The notes below the pieces were generated by a model that was not told the DNA's origin, searched no databases, and worked only from the letters and a program-made list of their open reading frames with translations. Shown here piece after piece: positions 1 to 64,000 of a DNA stretch of 64,000 nt. The position numbers and the translations under genes were made by a program. Each line of letters starts with the position of its first letter. Positions within the stretch are counted from its first letter, which is position 1. The DNA comes from Limanda limanda (lineage: Eukaryota > Chordata > Actinopteri > Pleuronectiformes > Pleuronectidae), in the NCBI RefSeq assembly GCF_963576545.1, contig NC_083641.1, positions 16,596,002 to 16,660,001 on the forward strand, read 5' to 3'.

Positions 1-5670
<5,670 letters not shown>

Positions 5671-6561
5671 GTTCGGGCTCGGCTCGGGTCGGCCAGAGCG
5701 GCAGAGGACCGGCGAGGCGAGGACAGGGGACAGGGGGGGGACCGGACCAGCCGCCTGGAGCTAGCTGGACCGGGCGACGAGGACCGGGCACCCCCGGCGA
5801 GGACAGCGCCCGAGCGGCGACTCCGAGCCACGGTCCGACTGGGGGGGGTAGAGGGAGGGAGGGATGACTACCGGACAAATGCTCCCATCAGGAACCCTAA
5901 CATGAGTCTTCCAGATAAATGTCCCGGTTGTGGCTGGAGCAGTCCCTCGGTCCCTCGCACCCTAGCTAGCTGCCCTGTCTCTCCGCGGGGACCCACGCAG
6001 GCTAATTAGCAGAGCAGCCGACCTGTCTCCACTCGCCCTCGGCGGGAGGACAATGGCACCGTGTCTCCGTCCAGGAGCCTCGGGGGTCCGGTCCTGTCCT
6101 CTCAGCGGAAGCCCTCGGTCCCCCTCGTCCAGGCGTCAGGGACAGCTCGGTCCTCCCTTGCCGTGTGTGTGGGGGGGAAGTTGTGTGTCTGTGGGACCGA
6201 GTCAGTCCTCCTCCTCTGCGGGCTGCGAGCCTGACGACCGGGGACAGGAAGTGGCGCTGAACACTGCGGAAGCTTCTCGGACACAAGCGGGGACAGTGGT
6301 GAATAAATAATGACGGGAATCGAACATTGCTCAGTGTTTCCTTTTTTTTCTGTCTCTGTTTGCCCCCGTGACGTGTGTGTGTGTGTGTGTGTGCGGCCCT
6401 TTCCTTTCCTGTACGTCCCCTTCCGTTCGCCCCCACGCCTTCCTGGTGCGCGTGCACGAGCCATGAATGTAGCCGGGTGCGCGCCCCCGCCTGTGCGCAG
6501 CGTTCACAGAACGTTGCGGAGGCTCTGAACGCAGCCCGGGATTCTCCACCGCAGGGACACG

Positions 6562-6576
6562 GTCGCCCCTGGCAAC
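6562..6576 (+). promoter_or_regulatory. Predicted RFX X-box (consensus match)
   Basis: GTCGCC, a 3-base spacer CCT, then GGCAAC fits the X-box consensus GTNRCC-N(0-3)-RGYAAC at every defined position. It lies 265 bases upstream of the drc12 ATG. RFX factors acting through X-boxes are established activators of motile-cilia genes, which is the class drc12 belongs to. Occupancy is inferred. Confidence 0.6.
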
Positions 6577-6709
6577 AGCGGACGCTTTGACACGTCTCAC
6601 TAAAAAGTACGGCTCCGGTGTCAGGGTGTGTGCACGCGCTTCTGGAGGCGGGAGGGGCCCCAGGCAAGTTGCGATTGGCTGATGTCCCAGTCAGTCAGCT
6701 ATCAATTAA

Positions 6710-6723
6710 GCGACCATGGCAAC
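6710..6723 (+). promoter_or_regulatory. Second, near-palindromic X-box-like site
   Basis: GCGACCATGGCAAC has a perfect right half (GGCAAC) and a left half with one mismatch (GCGACC against GTNRCC), 2-base spacer. It is 118 bases upstream of the drc12 ATG. A further GGCAAC half-site follows at 6731-6736, and an inverted CCAAT box (ATTGG) lies at 6674-6678. RFX and NF-Y sites often occur together in ciliary promoters. Confidence 0.55.
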
Positions 6724-6840
6724 TCACTGTGGCAACCAGTGCCCAGCAACAAAGACTCATCCCTCTCTGTGGTTAGGGTGTGTGTGTGTCTTTGTGTGTG
6801 TGTGAAATCCGAGGAGTGAGCAGCCACACAGCACGCTAAC

Positions 6841-6892
6841 ATGTCTCCAAAGAAAAAGACCAAAAAGATCCCAAAGAAGAAACAAGACAGAA
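6841..6892 (+). CDS. drc12: drc12 exon 1
   Basis: The exon holds seventeen codons plus one base and encodes the basic N-terminus MSPKKKTKKIPKKKQDR. The donor is GTAATT at 6893. The final A joins GT of exon 2 to form a Ser codon. Confidence 0.88.
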
Positions 6893-9800
6893 GTAATTTC
6901 CCTCATAGGATGATTGAGTTCATTCTTTCTTTTGTGATGCTACATTGAAAAGTATTATTTGTCTTGTTGCAGGTGAGAATGACTTGGAGGTAAAGTACAG
7001 ACGCAGCGTTCTGGATGTAGCCATCCTACAGGATCACATTGGTGAGATGCTATTTTAAAGTTGACTTATTTAACGGTGTGTGCTTCAGACCATCTTACTG
7101 TAAGAAACTTTCAGGGTCAAACTGTAGGCGACCTTTGTTTAAAATAAATAACTCTTTATTTTGAAAATTAATTAATCCACACTGTACTGTCTTAAAAGTA
7201 TTAACACTTAATTAGCACTAACGATAATAGATACATCTGCATGTTTTACTAATGAGGCTTCAGTTTAACAACACAACTGTCACAGGAGTATTTTTCACAA
7301 AGTGTGGTTGTTTGTGTGATTACACCACAGCTGTACAGTGTGAGTCTGTGAGAACGGTCCAGTCTGACAGGATCGACCTGAGGAGACGTGCGAGAGACAT
7401 GGAGCAGAAGCTGCAGCACGAGCGACAAGACCACAGGGACGTCAACTCTAGTACGGTACAGACAGGGCATGGATGAACAATTAGCCTCTCTTTTAATAAC
7501 CTGAGATACAGCATGGATCCCTCTGGGAGTGAGGACAAGGGGCTTGTTGGCTAAGGTTATGGTAATTTTCCGTGGAACAAAAGGTCTAATTAGTTGGGTG
7601 CCTAAGCTGATTGCTACATTAGCCTCACAAAGTGAATCAGCAATGAAGGAAGTCGAATATATATATATATAAATGGAAATACAAATGTCATTGTAGACAT
7701 CAGTCGCCAGTACAAAACCATGCAGACAGAACTGACTAACAAGGCGAAGGGGCTGGAAACGGAGGTCAGCCAGCTAAATGAAGAGCTTGGTATGAATATG
7801 CCTCATTTGAATATATGTATTCTTGAGTAAATAAAGACATAGGAGTACCACATAGTTCCCAAATTTAAAGTGATGACACGTCTGTGTGCATTTGTCCGTC
7901 CTGTAGCTCTGTGTCAGGAGGAACTGAGGAAAGAGAAAAGAGAGAGGGAGCAGATGGAGCAGGAGAAGGATGCCACCATCGCTGAGCTCCAACACAAACT
8001 GGACAACATGGAAACAGACTATGAGAAGATCCTGCATGTGAGTTGCAATACAACCAATTCAGACTAAACTGTCCTCAGTAGAGCACATACCTCCACCAAG
8101 GCCAACAGTCCAGTTCAATTCAAACACTCCTCTGAACATGCCTGACTTTTTTTTATTAAGATCCAAGAATTATTCTCTTACAAATCAACAAAACATTAAA
8201 AAACATCCTATATCGCGACCTTAGAGAAAGTGGGGAAAAAAGCGGATATGCCCCCTGAGCCTAATGTGCACCAGAATGTTACAGCATCCTTCCACCAAGT
8301 TTCAAACAAACAAATAAAGACAAAAACATAACCTAATTGGCAGAGGTACTAGAAAGGATTTAAAGAAAGCTGTGAAGGAGCAGCTACTAACACGACTCTG
8401 TAACTTTCACTTGTCATCTTTAAGGCCCATTGTGCTGTAAACCTACATATAGTTATGTGCTAAGCCAATTGGGAGGAACATCATTCCCACAGTCCCCATT
8501 CCTCATCTACTTTTCAGTAGTTTCTGTTGTAAAAGTTTTGCTCAGCAGTAATAAACAGGGAGGGAGTAGTATTTCTTCATAATGGTCATGTCTGTGTGAA
8601 AATGAGGCGAGTAGAGCAGTGCACTGAGACCAGCTTTGTGTCAGATGGGTCACGCAGCACCCACACTCTGCACACCAGGTCAGATCGGGTGTGGAGTTAT
8701 TATTCTTAATTTCTGTGTAGTGACAGGCAGGTTTAAGCCTACAACGTTCTGTGAGTGCTGCTCCTTCACAGCTTTCTTTGAATCCTTCTGAATAGATACT
8801 GAACCAGTCACTACTGGATGGATACTTTGTTTTTTATATGTGTGAAGAATAACAAGAAACTCATGACGGCAGTTGCTGCAGTCTGTGTCTAATTTGATTC
8901 CACTGTCATTCATTAAAATTAGATCTAAAATCCCTGATCAACGCTGATCAACTATTAAAATTAAAACCTACTTTGATGTTGTGGCTGATTGGTGTATGGG
9001 GGCACTCAAGACACAGCAGGGGGTCATCACATTTTATTCCTAAGCTCCAGTAGAGCCTGTGTCAAACAGCGACATAATTACATGTAATGCTGTTATTAGC
9101 TCTCCTGCTGCTGGGAAATAGTTTGTTTACAACTGAGAACATCGTTTCATGAGATAAATACCGATAAAACTATGAACAACAATTGTTGAAATCTGTTATT
9201 TTGAGCCAAAACTTACTCCAATCCCGTTTTGGCTTTATACAGCCTCAGAACATAAATCTGCATGTTGACCCCACTTTGGAAATAGGAAGATGTGAGGAGA
9301 AATCTGGCAGCAACAGCACAACTGAGAAATCAGTCAAATAATATTTAATGTAGGTGATTCAAAATAAAGCAAAGGAAGGTCTTTTATTGTAGCTTTAATA
9401 GTCATATTTCCTTTCCCTACGGGGCTCTGAGGCGGACGTATCATAAGCAATGAACACAAGTGCTCATGCTTATAATAGCCACAATAACGGCATACAGTGT
9501 TATGCTCACCTAAAGGAATATTATATCGTTTCAAACACACTCCGATCTCCGATTGTGAAATAGCAGTATTTTCCCTCAGGGCATAATGAGGTAATTTGCA
9601 GTAAATGCAAAATGTTTAGTGTACAGATCTTTTAAGATACTGTGAGTGTCTAAGCAGTCAGCCTGTAGTTGTAGCACTCGGATGTTAATATATAATCATC
9701 ATTATTTCTCTCTATCCTAGTATGACACAGAATGTAATTATGCCCCTTCTCCATCAGCTCTCTCCTGAAATACACCAGAGTTAAAGGAGGTGCAAGGTGG

Positions 9801-9997
9801 GAGGGATATAATGTTTGACAACTGGGTGAAGCTTTAGCTTGTGTCTCTCTCCCCGCTGTTCTCTGCAGGATACTCTGGACAGTCTGACCTCGCAGCTCTC
9901 TGTGGCTCGACAGCGGTGGGAGGACACGGGCACGACCTTTCATCAGAACTTCCAGGGGCTGCTCTCTGAATTTGGCCTGAATGCAATGGACCTCTGA
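6841..9997 (+). CDS. drc12: drc12 (ccdc153), dynein regulatory complex subunit 12, complete
   Basis: The gene encodes a small coiled-coil component of the nexin-dynein regulatory complex, which links outer-doublet microtubules and tunes dynein in motile cilia and flagella. The six coding exons are 6841-6892, 6973-7041, 7331-7450, 7697-7789, 7907-8037 and 9869-9997; they join in frame to 594 nt, 197 residues plus TGA. The protein starts with a Lys-rich segment (MSPKKKTKKIPKKK) and is then almost entirely helical and highly charged. Segments such as ISRQYKTMQTEL, EEELRKEKRE-like repeats, NMETDYEKILHDTLDSL and RQRWEDTG align with vertebrate CCDC153/DRC12, and the length fits that family. The start ATG has A at -3. 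It diverges from cbl and converges on grik4. The X-boxes upstream support ciliary regulation. All introns are GT-AG; the exon 3 donor is weak. Confidence 0.92.
6973..7041 (+). CDS. drc12: drc12 exon 2
   Basis: The acceptor is TTGTTGCAG, ending at 6972; the donor is GTGAGA at 7042. The exon encodes SENDLEVKYRRSVLDVAILQ then DHI, the start of the coiled coil. It matches the family's conserved segment before the first long helix. Confidence 0.88.
7331..7450 (+). CDS. drc12: drc12 exon 3
   Basis: The acceptor is ACCACAG, ending at 7330. The exon encodes a coiled coil with RIDLRRRARDMEQKLQHERQ. The donor at 7451 is GTACGG, a weak match to consensus. It is chosen because only this site keeps exon 4 in the ISRQYKTM frame. 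A GT five bases further on (7456) would shift the frame. Confidence 0.85.
7697..7789 (+). CDS. drc12: drc12 exon 4
   Basis: The acceptor is TTGTAG, ending at 7696; the donor is GTATGA at 7790. The exon encodes ISRQYKTMQTELTNKAKGLE followed by TEVSQLNEEL, a continuous heptad-like helix that matches the conserved central part of CCDC153. Confidence 0.9.
7907..8037 (+). CDS. drc12: drc12 exon 5
   Basis: The acceptor is CCTGTAG, ending at 7906; the donor is GTGAGT at 8038. The exon encodes a strongly charged coiled coil (CQEELRKEKREREQMEQEKD) ending in NMETDYEKILH, the most conserved block of the family. Confidence 0.92.
8038..9868 (+). other. drc12: drc12 intron 5
   Basis: This 1.8-kb GT-AG intron is the largest of the gene. 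It contains one interspersed repeat (8081-8348, listed separately). I recognise nothing else in 8349-9868. Confidence 0.75.
8081..8348 (-). repeat. Interspersed repeat, family A copy 1
   Basis: The segment starts near CATACCTCCACCAAGGCCAA and ends near CCTAATTGGCAGAGGTA, with an internal GATCCAAGAATTATTCTC. I recognise this as an abundant teleost interspersed repeat whose ends carry 'tacctccgccaagg'-like sequence. Related copies occur in this window at 27885-28190 and 40214-40385. Its formal family name is not known to me. It lies inside drc12 intron 5. Confidence 0.6.
9869..9997 (+). CDS. drc12: drc12 exon 6 (terminal coding exon)
   Basis: The acceptor is a pyrimidine tract followed by CTGCAG, ending at 9868. 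The exon encodes DTLDSLTSQLSVARQRWEDT and ends FGLNAMDL, with TGA at 9995-9997. Loss of the heptad pattern near the C-terminus and the FGL motif agree with vertebrate orthologues. Confidence 0.92.
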   Translation, partial: DTLDSLTSQLSVARQRWEDTGTTFHQNFQGLLSEFGLNAMDL

Positions 9998-10450
9998 AAG
10001 ACGGCTCCTCACAAAAGAAAGCAGCAGCACTTCTTAGAGAAAGTTTGGCTAAATTGATCATTTTTCAACTTTGCAAGTCCCAATTCAGAATATGTTACAC
10101 AGAGATGAATGTTGTTATTACATTATATTTTACCACCAGAGTACAAAATAGACTGAGTATGTATTCAGTGGTTCACCATGAAGTGTCTGTAATGTTGTGT
10201 AATGCCCACTAGATGTAGCAAATGACTGTTTGAGGTAGTGGAGATGGTGGCCAGTATATGTACATATAGTATACATATACTGAGGTTCTTAAATTTGGTG
10301 TAAATATGTGCTTTTCTTTGCTATTTTTGACACAATATTTTTTCAATGAATAAAATGATGTGAAGATTAGGATTACAGTTACATGCTGTGAAATTAGAAC
10401 ATAGTGAACTGTACATTACACATCCCAATAAAGGCACGGCAGCAAAAAGG
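9998..10450 (+). other. drc12: drc12 3' UTR with two poly(A) signals
   Basis: AATAAA occurs at 10349-10354 and again at 10427-10432, 350 and 430 bases after the stop codon. Either or both could direct cleavage. The exact transcript end cannot be read from the sequence. Confidence 0.6.
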
Positions 10451-12582
10451 ACAATGTATATATAATTTCTCATATTAAACTTTATCCCGAGTCAGCGCAC
10501 CAGAGGCCAAATATGGACGTAAGCAGCATTACCACCACTGCTATAATATAGTTAATAATAACACTGCAAATGTAAAAAGTAAACAAAAATATGAGGTCCT
10601 CTCACAATAGACCATGACTACAGTAAGGCAAAAGTTAATGATGCAGGAAATATGATTTAGCTGCACACCATCGATAAAACCCAATTTCCCCCTCAGGGTG
10701 CTGGATGAACAGATTTGACTTCCAAGGCTGTCATTCAAGTCTTTTTCTTGGACCACTGCAATTTGTTGAGGCTCTCATCTGTGAGGTTATGGATCATATA
10801 CTCAGGGATTAAGATAATTCTGTGCTTCGATGACCAATTAACACAGGAACCAAAGAGGTCTTTATCTGAAAAACAATATTTCCTCCTCAAACCACAAGGA
10901 GCTGTTGCCTTACCCTCTCTACGTGTTTCTGTTTGCTCAGGGGATGACTGCAATTATCCCAAGTGTTTTATGCATAATGCAGTAAAATTACTGAAATAAC
11001 AACAACCTTCAGTAACCTGTGGTGGAAGAAGTATTTGGTAATTCTAGAAGTACAATTACAGCAACAAAAACTATAGTCCATTGCAAGTGAAAGTTCAGAA
11101 GCCAGATGAACTTCAAGTATGAAAATCTAACTTGTTGCACAGGAAAATTCCCTTTTCACCTCTTTTAAATCAACATAGTTATATTGATAATTCTGATGCA
11201 TTAACACAGTTTTGTCCATGTTGCACACAATGGCTGAACCGATTCGTATTTGATTCTTTACCTTTCAGTATTTTCTGGGATATAATACTCCATAGAAAGC
11301 GGAGTCATCATGAGAAGTGACTGATGTGAACTTGAACTTTAATCCAAGATGAACAACATTCAATGGAACTGAGTTTTGTGGCAGTTTAACCTACAAGAGA
11401 ACTGGTGATGTTATTCATTGACTGATTTCCACAGTGAACGCTGGCTGCTTTTGTTTTGCTGGTGAATACCTGACGGTGAGTGCTGGCTGCTGCACCTCCA
11501 CTGGAATCTGACTTGGCTGCTTATTGCGCCTGTTCGGCTTCAGGGCGATGATGCGAACAAGACGGCCTCTTGTGCACGAATCAGGATGCCCACACTGCGA
11601 TTTCCCTCCGAGTCAAGTGCAGGAGAGAGATTACATGCAAGTACACACAGTACAAGGTAATCAATGCAACAACATCTTGGGTCAATCAGTCAAAGCGGAG
11701 ATGAATAATGAGGGAACAAAGCACAGAGTAAATGAAGCTCCATTTTATTTCTCTGAAAGACAAACAATGTAAAGATGTTTTGGTCAATATGTTCAACAAC
11801 GACTGTCGGTGAACAAAAGGCTGTATAACAGCCTTGACAGCGTCTCACCTTGGAGAGAATGCTTGCACTCCTGAATACCTTTTCTTTGAGCACACAACAA
11901 CAACAACAAGCCTTTTGCAATGAATCGCCAGCAAATCAATAGGAAAGCTCTCACTTAAAAATGTGCACCAGCCTCACTGTGTATCAGGTCGTTTCCGCTG
12001 ATGGTCTGTTCTGTCTTTCAGTCGCTATCTTTGATCCAGTGCTCATTAGCGGCTGTAATGGGGCGATTGTGTACATGCTCACTGTTAACCTTGGAAAACA
12101 AATCCACAGTCGGAAAAAAGCAATTTTATGACAAAGGGATGTGGTTTTGGCAGTAGGAATGGGATGAATAGATTCAACAATAATGGTGAATGCAATTATA
12201 CAACCACAGTATTATAAACATGTCTCAACATCGCAGATGCCATGTGTCGTTCGATTTCCTTTAACTGGACATAACAGTTGTGTTACTCTAAAATAAAATA
12301 TTTGAATTGTATGTGGGTGTAATGCCAAAGAAAGACAAAAATATGGATGTATGGGAAATGGGCTGATAAGAAAAGTTACTCTTCAAGTATAGGGGATCTG
12401 AGCTGTACTGTGACTCGGTACACTGTAATTCCTAAATCCTCACAAAATAACAATCAACTACGGGGAGATTGGTATTGCTGTGGTGCTACAACTGGGTAAG
12501 CTGGAGGAGTGAAGTGGATGTTCACACACCTCTGCAGGCACTCAACGCTCATCATGGGCTCCATGGGCTGAGTGTTTATAAG

Positions 12583-12592
12583 TATGTGTGTA

Positions 12593-12639
<47 letters not shown>

Positions 12640-12762
12640 TGTGGATAAGCAGTGACTAGTTGGTGACGTACTAAAAACGTAATCTCTTATGCTGCAGGGG
12701 AGAGATTGAGACAGGCACTCAGAGAGAGAGCGAGCAAAGGCGAGAGAAAGAGAGAGAGAGAC

Positions 12763-12794
<32 letters not shown>
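12583..12794. repeat. GT microsatellite followed by GA-rich tract
   Basis: An imperfect (TG)n tract lies at about 12583-12640 and an imperfect (AG)n tract with cAGA interruptions at 12720-12794. They account for the apparent Thr/His and Glu/Arg-rich open frames here. Confidence 0.95.
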
Positions 12795-13061
12795 GCAGTC
12801 TGAACTGTTGATCATATTCAGGGTGTGTTTCGTGGCGTTCACTCATTATCCTGAGGAGAGAGAAATAAGCTCTAAGAATCACAGTGATAGATGGACCACG
12901 GGTGAGAGGATGCGAACAAAGCACGAGTGACTTGTGAAACTCATTAGCCTCCGTTAAGACTTCCCGCCCACACAAATTCTCAGCTGTTTAACGGATTCAC
13001 ACGTGTGCAGACGATGATTCGGTTCTGTGAGAGAAACTAGAGATGTACTGTATGCATCACT

Positions 13062-13074
13062 CCCCCCCCCCCCC
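13062..13074 (+). repeat. Poly-C run (13 bases)
   Basis: Thirteen consecutive C residues. Length is prone to sequencing error and to slippage. Confidence 0.95.
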
Positions 13075-14099
13075 GGTTTCACCCAACTATTGTCGTGTTT
13101 ACTCGGCTATGAACTGATACGTCCTCGTACGGCTTCTCTGCATGTCACAACAAAACAGGTGTACCGTCTGAATATTCCTCCCTGTTGAATAATAAAACTT
13201 TGGGGGGGAAAAACAAAGTGCACTCAGGAGCTATTTAGCATGACAGATCTGAACGGCTCAGAAGGCCAAATACGTCAAGAGTGAGGACGAGACGAACCCA
13301 GAGCCCCACAGAACAGAGGTTGTTTTAAGAAATGCATTTATAATGGAATAAAAATGTCAACATAAGAAAATAAAGCAGATAAAGTATGGCAGCCGAGCGC
13401 TGCCACCTCTCCCAGCGAAGGTCGCCCGGTGTTTCCGAGGGATTTGTTTTAATTCTTACTCTACTGCTCTTCATGCCTTCAAGGTAATTGGCAATCTCAT
13501 TGTGACTACGCTTGATTTAGCAGCGCTGTAAATGTTTTCAGTGTTTAAGGAGCTAGCATCAGGTGCAGGGGAGCCTGGTGGCTCGCATGAGTTTCTCACG
13601 GACGTTCAGGAAATTAATAGAAACATCTTCTATAAAACTGGTAATGAAATGTGGCTCTTTGTTTCTTGGCCGATTGGCTTGGCAATTTTTCATCAGCGAG
13701 TTATTAGAAAAAGAAATATAGAAAGTTTACATTAACTGGTAAGTAATAACGTCCATATGAATATTATAGGCATGTAGATCTGTATCTCTCTGTTAATGTA
13801 ATAAAAAAAACACTTTGGACCATTACTGGGGAACCCTGTTGATCACAAGGAGTAAACAAACCTTCTGCAGCTCATTACTGGAGGATTAGATGCACTGGTG
13901 TGTTTAGCTCTTCAGCAGATGATAATGTAAAGCCTATGCTAGTCCCTTTCGGTTCTACGGTGAATCAAAAGTTTCAAACGTTGGCGTGTCCTTGTGGGAG
14001 TTCAGACCTGAGTTGAAATGTAATTTGAAGTCCTGAAACACTTTTAAGCAACTTGAAAACGGGGGCAAAAGACCCCCTCAAATAGAAATTCAACAATTT

Positions 14100-14225
14100 T
14101 TTCAGAGCCATCCATCCATTATCTGTAACACCTCTTCTTTGAGGGTTGCATGGGGGCTGGAGCACATCCCAGCTGCTATTGGTCATGAGGCGACAATGAT
14201 ACCCACTGTACCACTGTTTCACCCA
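14100..14225 (-). repeat. Interspersed repeat fragment, family C
   Basis: CCATCCATCCATTATCTGTA followed by GGGTTGCATGGGGGCTGGAG and CATCCCAGCTG is the degenerate end of a very common fish repeat. The opposite end of the same family appears at 56787-56985 on the other strand. The clade is not assigned here. Confidence 0.6.
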
Positions 14226-16454
14226 GTTCAGAATGATCAGATGTGTCAGTACAATTGTGCAAGTCTTGCAGTATTGCAGTTCAGGTCCGTCAGTGGTTGA
14301 GCTAACACTAGATCACATGATCGCCAGCTTCTGAAACAACACTCCTGTCTATTAATGCAAAAACCGAAAAAGAAGCAGTTTGGGTGAAATGACGTTGCTG
14401 TGCTCATGAAATTGTATAAAACATATATGTATACATACATGTATATCTATAAATGACTGATTAATGATACAGAATTGATTCAAAAGGTTATTTCTATAAA
14501 CACTTTTAAACATGTTGATTGATCAGTGGGGGTGGTCACCTCATCTAAACAACCCGTCCTTCCCCAGGATGCTACTATAAAAAAGCATATGGACAGAATT
14601 TCTAACCGTGAACAACTTGCGTGACGGAGATAGGAAGTGAACGTTGAGAGACACTGCAACGTTTCCTTCGAGCCATGTGGAGCTGGTGGCCTATTTCTGA
14701 GGGACGTTGATTGACAGAACCTGATGGGCAGATTTAAAATGATGGACACATCCAAGATAGCAAGAAGCAGCGGTGACAGGTGCACGGCCGCTGATTCCAA
14801 CTGTGCAGCAGTCAGACGATCAGAGAGTAACACCTTCAAGCTGTCGTCAGTTCAGTGGGAAAATATCAAGGAACATGTCGCAGTCAAAGCAGAAGGTAAC
14901 AGCGTCGCAAGGAAACACTCGCTGGCAGCTTGTTCTCATTTTTCACAATTAGGGGGGAAAATAAAAGGAAATAAAGAAAACTATTCGTTCAATAATTACA
15001 TACAACCGAACGGAGTTAATACATTTCAAACAGGGATTTAAATTTAGAATCATTAAATAGTTTCAGTTCAACTTCAAATACCGTAATCACCATTAATGAA
15101 CAAATAACAATTTGATTAAATGATTATTCAGACTTTCTCTTTATCAGTCTTAATTAAAACAATATAAGAAAAATCTAAAGACTCAATTAAAAAAATTCTA
15201 TGTTTGGTTTTCCTAAGAATAAAACTATGAAAACGCCAGACAGCATCTGATCTGAACTGAAATGCTCCTGGAAGCAGTGTGTAAAACCTCACATTCTATA
15301 AAAGTTTAACTGATTTGACATTTAAGAACTTAAGTCAACTGCTGATATAAAAAATAAACTCGTTCTTTTACGGGGGACTTTATGCTTTTTGGTTGGTTTG
15401 GGATGTTTGCTCGGTTCCATTTATACACAGACTTGTCCTCATGAAACCTGAACCATTGTTGATGAATGTGTGAGATGGAGAGAATTGCCTCTAATCTCTA
15501 GCAGAGTGTGTATATGGCGCCGAAGAGTGTGTATATATTTTGTAATGAGAGATCATAAAGAGGACAGGTGGTGAGACAGTAAATGTGTTGAAGATGCAGG
15601 ACAGATGGAGGAGAAGGTGAAGTCAGGACAGATAAAGAAGGAGATGAATGTGAGTAGCCGTCGTTTCAGCAGGTTTTCATTCTTTCAGCTCCTCAGCCAC
15701 CTTAATCATTCACTGAGCACCTGCCAACACCCCTGGACATGCATCGCTGTCTTTCAGAGATACCAACAATTCAAACTTTTGTTATAGAATATCACTATTA
15801 TGAAAGAAGTCTGTGGATCTTTGCGACTCTGCTCGCTTTAGGTTCAGTTGAGTTTGTCTTCTTCTCAAGGCTGTGGTGCTTTTCTTCAGCCACAAGATAA
15901 TACTTCTTGTTTTTGGCACTTTCAAAATAAAAAGGATTTGAAGGATGACCTTGCATTAGTCTGTTTATCTCCGCAGCTCTTCCGAGGCAATATACGTTCA
16001 CACAGCAAATTGTCTGATATAAAAAGGGAACTTGTTTTGAAGGTTTTTTTTTTCCAAAGAACAATAGAATAACAATATTCAATACTGATAATCCAACAGA
16101 GGACAGAAATAATTTAAAAATGAAAATAAAGAAACAGCACAATGATAAATGACTGAAAATACTGCATAGTACAAAAGCCCTGTGGCTGTTTTTGCCCGTC
16201 CTGTTTCATACGGCTCAGAGGGCCGACAGAGACAGACCACAATGAAACAGACTCATCAGTTCTTCCTACGACCAAGGAGATTCCAAAAGCTGACTGCTGG
16301 CGGTTGCCTCTGGGACATAAAAAGGTCCAGGGATTCGTCCTGCCCTTTAACGACGAGCTCCAAATGGCTGTATGAAAATACTACTTGATCTTTGATCCCT
16401 GGAAAGTAGAGAGGTGTCTGCCTGGAGAGTCAGTCCTGTTGGAATCACTGGGTG

Positions 16455-64000
<47,546 letters not shown>

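Larger units (their letters stand above)
10451..16454. other. Convergent intergenic region and presumed grik4 3' UTR
   Basis: About 6.0 kb lies between the drc12 poly(A) signals and the grik4 stop codon. The part adjacent to 16454 must include the grik4 3' UTR, but I see no clear minus-strand AATAAA close to the stop, so its end is unknown. It contains simple repeats (12583-12640, 12720-12794, 13062-13074) and one interspersed repeat fragment (14100-14225). No convincing gene was found on either strand. Confidence 0.6.

Noticed and set aside
6002..6667. Long open frames on both strands between cbl and drc12
   Set aside because: They come from high GC content and GT/CA repeats. They have no recognisable domain and sit in the promoter island.

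Overview
This window is vertebrate nuclear DNA, almost certainly from a teleost fish. Small exons lie in long AT-rich introns with GT/AG splice sites, there is one CpG-island promoter, CA/GT and GA microsatellites are abundant, and several interspersed repeats look like ones common in fish genomes. There are no bacterial operons, phage genes, CRISPR arrays, rRNA or tRNA genes that I could see. No computation was run: names rest on recognising exon translations, and coordinates were counted from the sequence.

Layout: (1) 1-5670, minus strand: the 5' end of cbl (c-Cbl E3 ubiquitin ligase). Coding exon 1 is 5524-5670 and exon 2 starts at 178 and runs off the left edge. (2) About 5440-6840: a GC-rich head-to-head promoter shared by cbl (leftward) and drc12 (rightward), carrying ciliary-type RFX X-box motifs. 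(3) 6841-9997, plus strand: drc12 (ccdc153), a complete six-exon, 197-residue coiled-coil protein of the nexin-dynein regulatory complex, with poly(A) signals at 10349 and 10427. (4) About 10440-16454: intergenic sequence and the presumed grik4 3' UTR. (5) 16455 to the right edge, minus strand: the last eleven coding exons of grik4 (kainate receptor subunit GluK4/KA1). They cover the end of the amino-terminal domain, the whole ligand-binding domain, all membrane segments and the cytoplasmic tail (614 residues). The upstream exons lie beyond 64000.

The three genes have unrelated jobs (receptor ubiquitylation, ciliary motility, glutamate-gated signalling). Their proximity is best read as conserved synteny: as I recall, the human orthologues all map to 11q23-q24. 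drc12 and grik4 are convergent.

The long grik4 introns (up to 19.0 kb) hold most of the remaining structure: a nested Tc1-like transposon fossil (27345-28215), a roughly 500-bp element with a perfect 15-bp inverted repeat (30199-30695), a second terminal-inverted-repeat element (62338-62674), an L2-type LINE 3' end (42426-42840), a 491-bp tandem duplication (58251-59222) and very long AG and GT tracts (47376-47908). I found no convincing new biological system. The most useful leads are the cbl/drc12 promoter architecture, the NAGNAG acceptor before the grik4 tail exon, and the fossil elements.
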